Source: an uncultured Campylobacter sp.
GTDB taxonomy: Bacteria; Campylobacterota; Campylobacteria; Campylobacterales; Campylobacteraceae
Direction of reading: 5' to 3'
Assembly: GCF_963518785.1 (NCBI RefSeq)
Contig: NZ_CAUQKJ010000005.1
Location: forward strand, 119,156-183,155
Length of the DNA: 64,000 bases
The notes under the pieces were generated by a model. The model had not been told where the DNA came from. It did no database searches and worked only from the letters and a program-made list of their open reading frames with translations. The translations under genes and the position numbers were made by a program. Position 1 is the stretch's first letter. Each line of letters opens with the position of its first letter. This document shows, piece after piece, positions 62,315 through 64,000 of this stretch.

Positions 62315-63537
62315 CGATCCACCTCGCCTAAAATGATATTCGTGCTGCCGATGATCGCCGCTGCATCGGCAAGATACTGCCCGGGCAAAATTTCTTCATA
62401 GACCGCGCAGTGCCAAAAGCTCGGCGTGCGAATCTTAAGGCGGTACGGGCGGCTTTCGCCCATCGAGCGGATATAAAATCCAAGCTCGCCTTTAGGACTC
62501 TCGCTCGCGGCGTAAATTTCGCCCACGGGCGGGCGCAAACCCTGCGTAACCAGCACGAAATGCTGCATCAGCGAGTAGTTCTGCGTCATGATCTGCTCTT
62601 TGCTCGGATTTACGTAAGCGGGATCGATCGCTAAAATTTGCGGATCGCTTAGCGGATAGTGTTTCGCGCACTGGCGCAAAATTTTAAGGCTCTCGCGCAT
62701 CTCCGCCATATAACACTTATAGCGCGCGTAGCAATCGCCCTCGCTCGCATACGGCACGTCAAAATCAAGCTCGTCGTAGATGAGATAGGGCTCTTCTTTT
62801 CGAATATCCCAAGCATGCCCGCTAGCGCGGAGCGTCACGCCGCTACAGCCGCAGCTAAGAGCCGCTTCGTGCGAGATCACACCCACCCCTTCGGTTCGCA
62901 TTAGCCAAATTCTATTCGTATCGAGCATATCTTCAAATTCTTTAATATCGCTTGGAAATTCCTCGCAAAACTTTAACATCTCTTCTAGCCAGCCGTTAGG
63001 CAGGTCCAAAAATACGCCGCCGATTTTGATATTATTGTGCGTAAGGCGCGCGCCGCAGTATTTTTCTATCAGATCGAGTATATATTCGCGCGAGCGAAAG
63101 CAATAAAGAAATACCGTCATCGCGCCGATGTCAAGCGCGTGCGTGCCCAAAAACAGAAGGTGCGAGCTGATGCGATTAAGCTCAAGCAAGATCGTGCGGA
63201 TGATCTGCGCGCGGCGCGGCACTTCAATGCCGCAGAGCTTCTCGACCGCGGCGCAAAAGCCGTAGTTGTTCGAGCCCGATGCGATGTAATCGATGCGATC
63301 TGTTACTGGAACGAACTCCGCGTAGATCATATTTTCTGCCATCTTTTCGATGCCTCGGTGCATGTAGCCCACGCCGGGGCGGGCGCGCACGATGCGCTCG
63401 CCGTCAAGCTCCAGCACGAGCTTTAGTTGGCCGTGCGCGCTTGGATGCTGCGGACCGAAATTTAAGATCATATTCGCGCCCTCGCGCTCGTACTCGATGT
63501 TTTCGAAAAACGGTCTTAGCTTGCTTGGATTTTGCAT
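62311..63537 (-). CDS. nuoD: NADH-quinone oxidoreductase subunit D
   Basis: 408 residues. LNFGPQHPSAHGQLKLVLEL at the start holds the quinone-site His residues; GYMHRGIEKMAE, GSNNYGFC and the C-terminal DAAAIIGSTNIILGEVDR are conserved. It forms part of the quinone-binding pocket. Its ATG shares a base with the nuoC stop. Confidence 0.96.
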   Translation of the reverse strand: MQNPSKLRPFFENIEYEREGANMILNFGPQHPSAHGQLKLVLELDGERIVRARPGVGYMHRGIEKMAENMIYAEFVPVTDRIDYIASGSNNYGFCAAVEKLCGIEVPRRAQIIRTILLELNRISSHLLFLGTHALDIGAMTVFLYCFRSREYILDLIEKYCGARLTHNNIKIGGVFLDLPNGWLEEMLKFCEEFPSDIKEFEDMLDTNRIWLMRTEGVGVISHEAALSCGCSGVTLRASGHAWDIRKEEPYLIYDELDFDVPYASEGDCYARYKCYMAEMRESLKILRQCAKHYPLSDPQILAIDPAYVNPSKEQIMTQNYSLMQHFVLVTQGLRPPVGEIYAASESPKGELGFYIRSMGESRPYRLKIRTPSFWHCAVYEEILPGQYLADAAAIIGSTNIILGEVDR

Positions 63538-64000
63538 TATTTTCTCTTTGTGATGATCTTGTAAATTCCGCGTTTAACGCGTTTTACGAAACGCACGCCG
63601 CCCTCTTCCTGATATTCTTGTAAAATTTTCTCTTGCGGCCGCGGCTCTCCGTAACCGCCCTCGTGATAGAGCCGCGCGAAGTTAAAGGTATCTTTTTCAT
63701 CCACGAATGCGGAATTTCGGTTTTCTTCGCCGATCCGCTCGCGCGCGCCGACCCCAAAAATTTTATCCACCTCGTACCACTTCGCAAACTCGTCTCCTTG
63801 CAGCGGATAGGACTTTAAAAGCGGGTGTCCGAACCAATCATCGGGCATTATTAGGCGCGCTAAGTTCGGATGATTTTCAATCCAAACGCCCATCATATCG
63901 TATAGCTCGCGCTCCGCCCAGTTCGCGCTTTTATAGATGCCCGCAGCGCTTTGCAAAAAGCTCTCATTCGGCACGAAGCACTTTAGCCGCGCGCGGCGCG
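63537..64000 (-). CDS. nuoC: NADH-quinone oxidoreductase subunit C, partial (N-terminus beyond right edge)
   Basis: The frame is open to the right edge; about 154 C-terminal residues are visible. SANWAERELYDMMGVWIENH and the LIMPDDWFGHPLLKSYP region are typical of NuoC. The GTG at 63974 is internal, not a start: upstream codons give RLKCF in frame. The tail ends KRVKRGIYKIITKRK. It overlaps nuoD by one base. Confidence 0.92.
   Translation of the reverse strand, partial: RRARLKCFVPNESFLQSAAGIYKSANWAERELYDMMGVWIENHPNLARLIMPDDWFGHPLLKSYPLQGDEFAKWYEVDKIFGVGARERIGEENRNSAFVDEKDTFNFARLYHEGGYGEPRPQEKILQEYQEEGGVRFVKRVKRGIYKIITKRK

Noticed and set aside
63537..63974. NuoC as a complete 145-residue protein starting at GTG
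   Set aside because: In-frame codons continue to the right edge and match NuoC sequence, so the gene is cut by the window edge.

Overview
The window looks like chromosomal DNA of a Campylobacter species from the higher-GC, oral-type group (C. gracilis / C. showae / C. rectus-like). I infer this from protein similarity and from gene order known in C. jejuni: rplU-rpmA-obg; HAD phosphatase-cadF-rpsI-rplM-addA-addB; DUF507-carA; trxB-trxA-yraN-hom-aminotransferase; rlmB-rsmI-rpmE-rsmE; queD-queE-moaA-mqnP; and nuoN to nuoC with the Campylobacter-type replacements of NuoE and NuoF. The species was not verified.

Layout. 1-1973: a truncated, AT-rich gene for a TrlF-like PHP + AAA ATPase, probably accessory or defence DNA, inserted just behind the obg operon. 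1996-3738: obg, rpmA, rplU. 3959-5008: a small unknown lipoprotein and a periplasmic DUF411 metal-binding protein. 5171-5244: tRNA-Gln(CTG). 5245-6236: gene-free, with three degenerate repeats at an exact 66-bp period. 6237-15231: HAD phosphatase, CadF-like outer-membrane protein, S9/L13, AddAB recombination nuclease. 15509-16192: orphan response regulator. 17107-25026: an overlapping operon of diguanylate cyclase, HisZ, PurA, DUF507 and CarA. 25078-29631: molybdate uptake and regulation (modE-modA-mop-modC, a 980-bp gap, modB). 29815-33940: mlaA, mlaC and an RND/MMPL permease for outer-membrane lipid traffic. 33969-34065: selC. 34217-34996: an unknown lipoprotein. 35211-39465: thioredoxin system, YraN, homoserine dehydrogenase, aminotransferase. 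39989-43717: RodZ-like protein, three rRNA methyltransferases and L31. 43714-48620: membrane proteins, queuosine and molybdopterin genes, MqnP prenyltransferase. 48717-49622: miaA. 49770-64000: an unknown gene, then most of a complex I operon (NuoN to the right edge inside NuoC).

The most unusual signal is not one gene. Many conserved proteins (HAD phosphatase, AddB, RND permease, QueE, NuoN, NuoI, NuoG, a small membrane protein) carry extra in-frame, low-complexity, Asn/Ser-rich segments. Their DNA consists of short GC-rich words separated by AATTC/AAATTT words. The long gene-free blocks (5245-6236, 16193-17106, 25768-26746, 39466-39988) look like the same kind of filler. The window also holds a family of hairpins built on a shared 22-nt core. 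Together these suggest a genome-wide process that spreads AAATTT-punctuated sequence both between and inside genes.

The genes combine into translation and ribosome maturation (L21, L27, L31, L13, S9, Obg, RlmB, RsmI, RsmE, MiaA, QueD/E, tRNA-Gln, tRNA-Sec), anaerobic respiration (complex I, MqnP, molybdate uptake, MoaA, selC), envelope maintenance (Mla, CadF-like protein) and DNA repair (AddAB).
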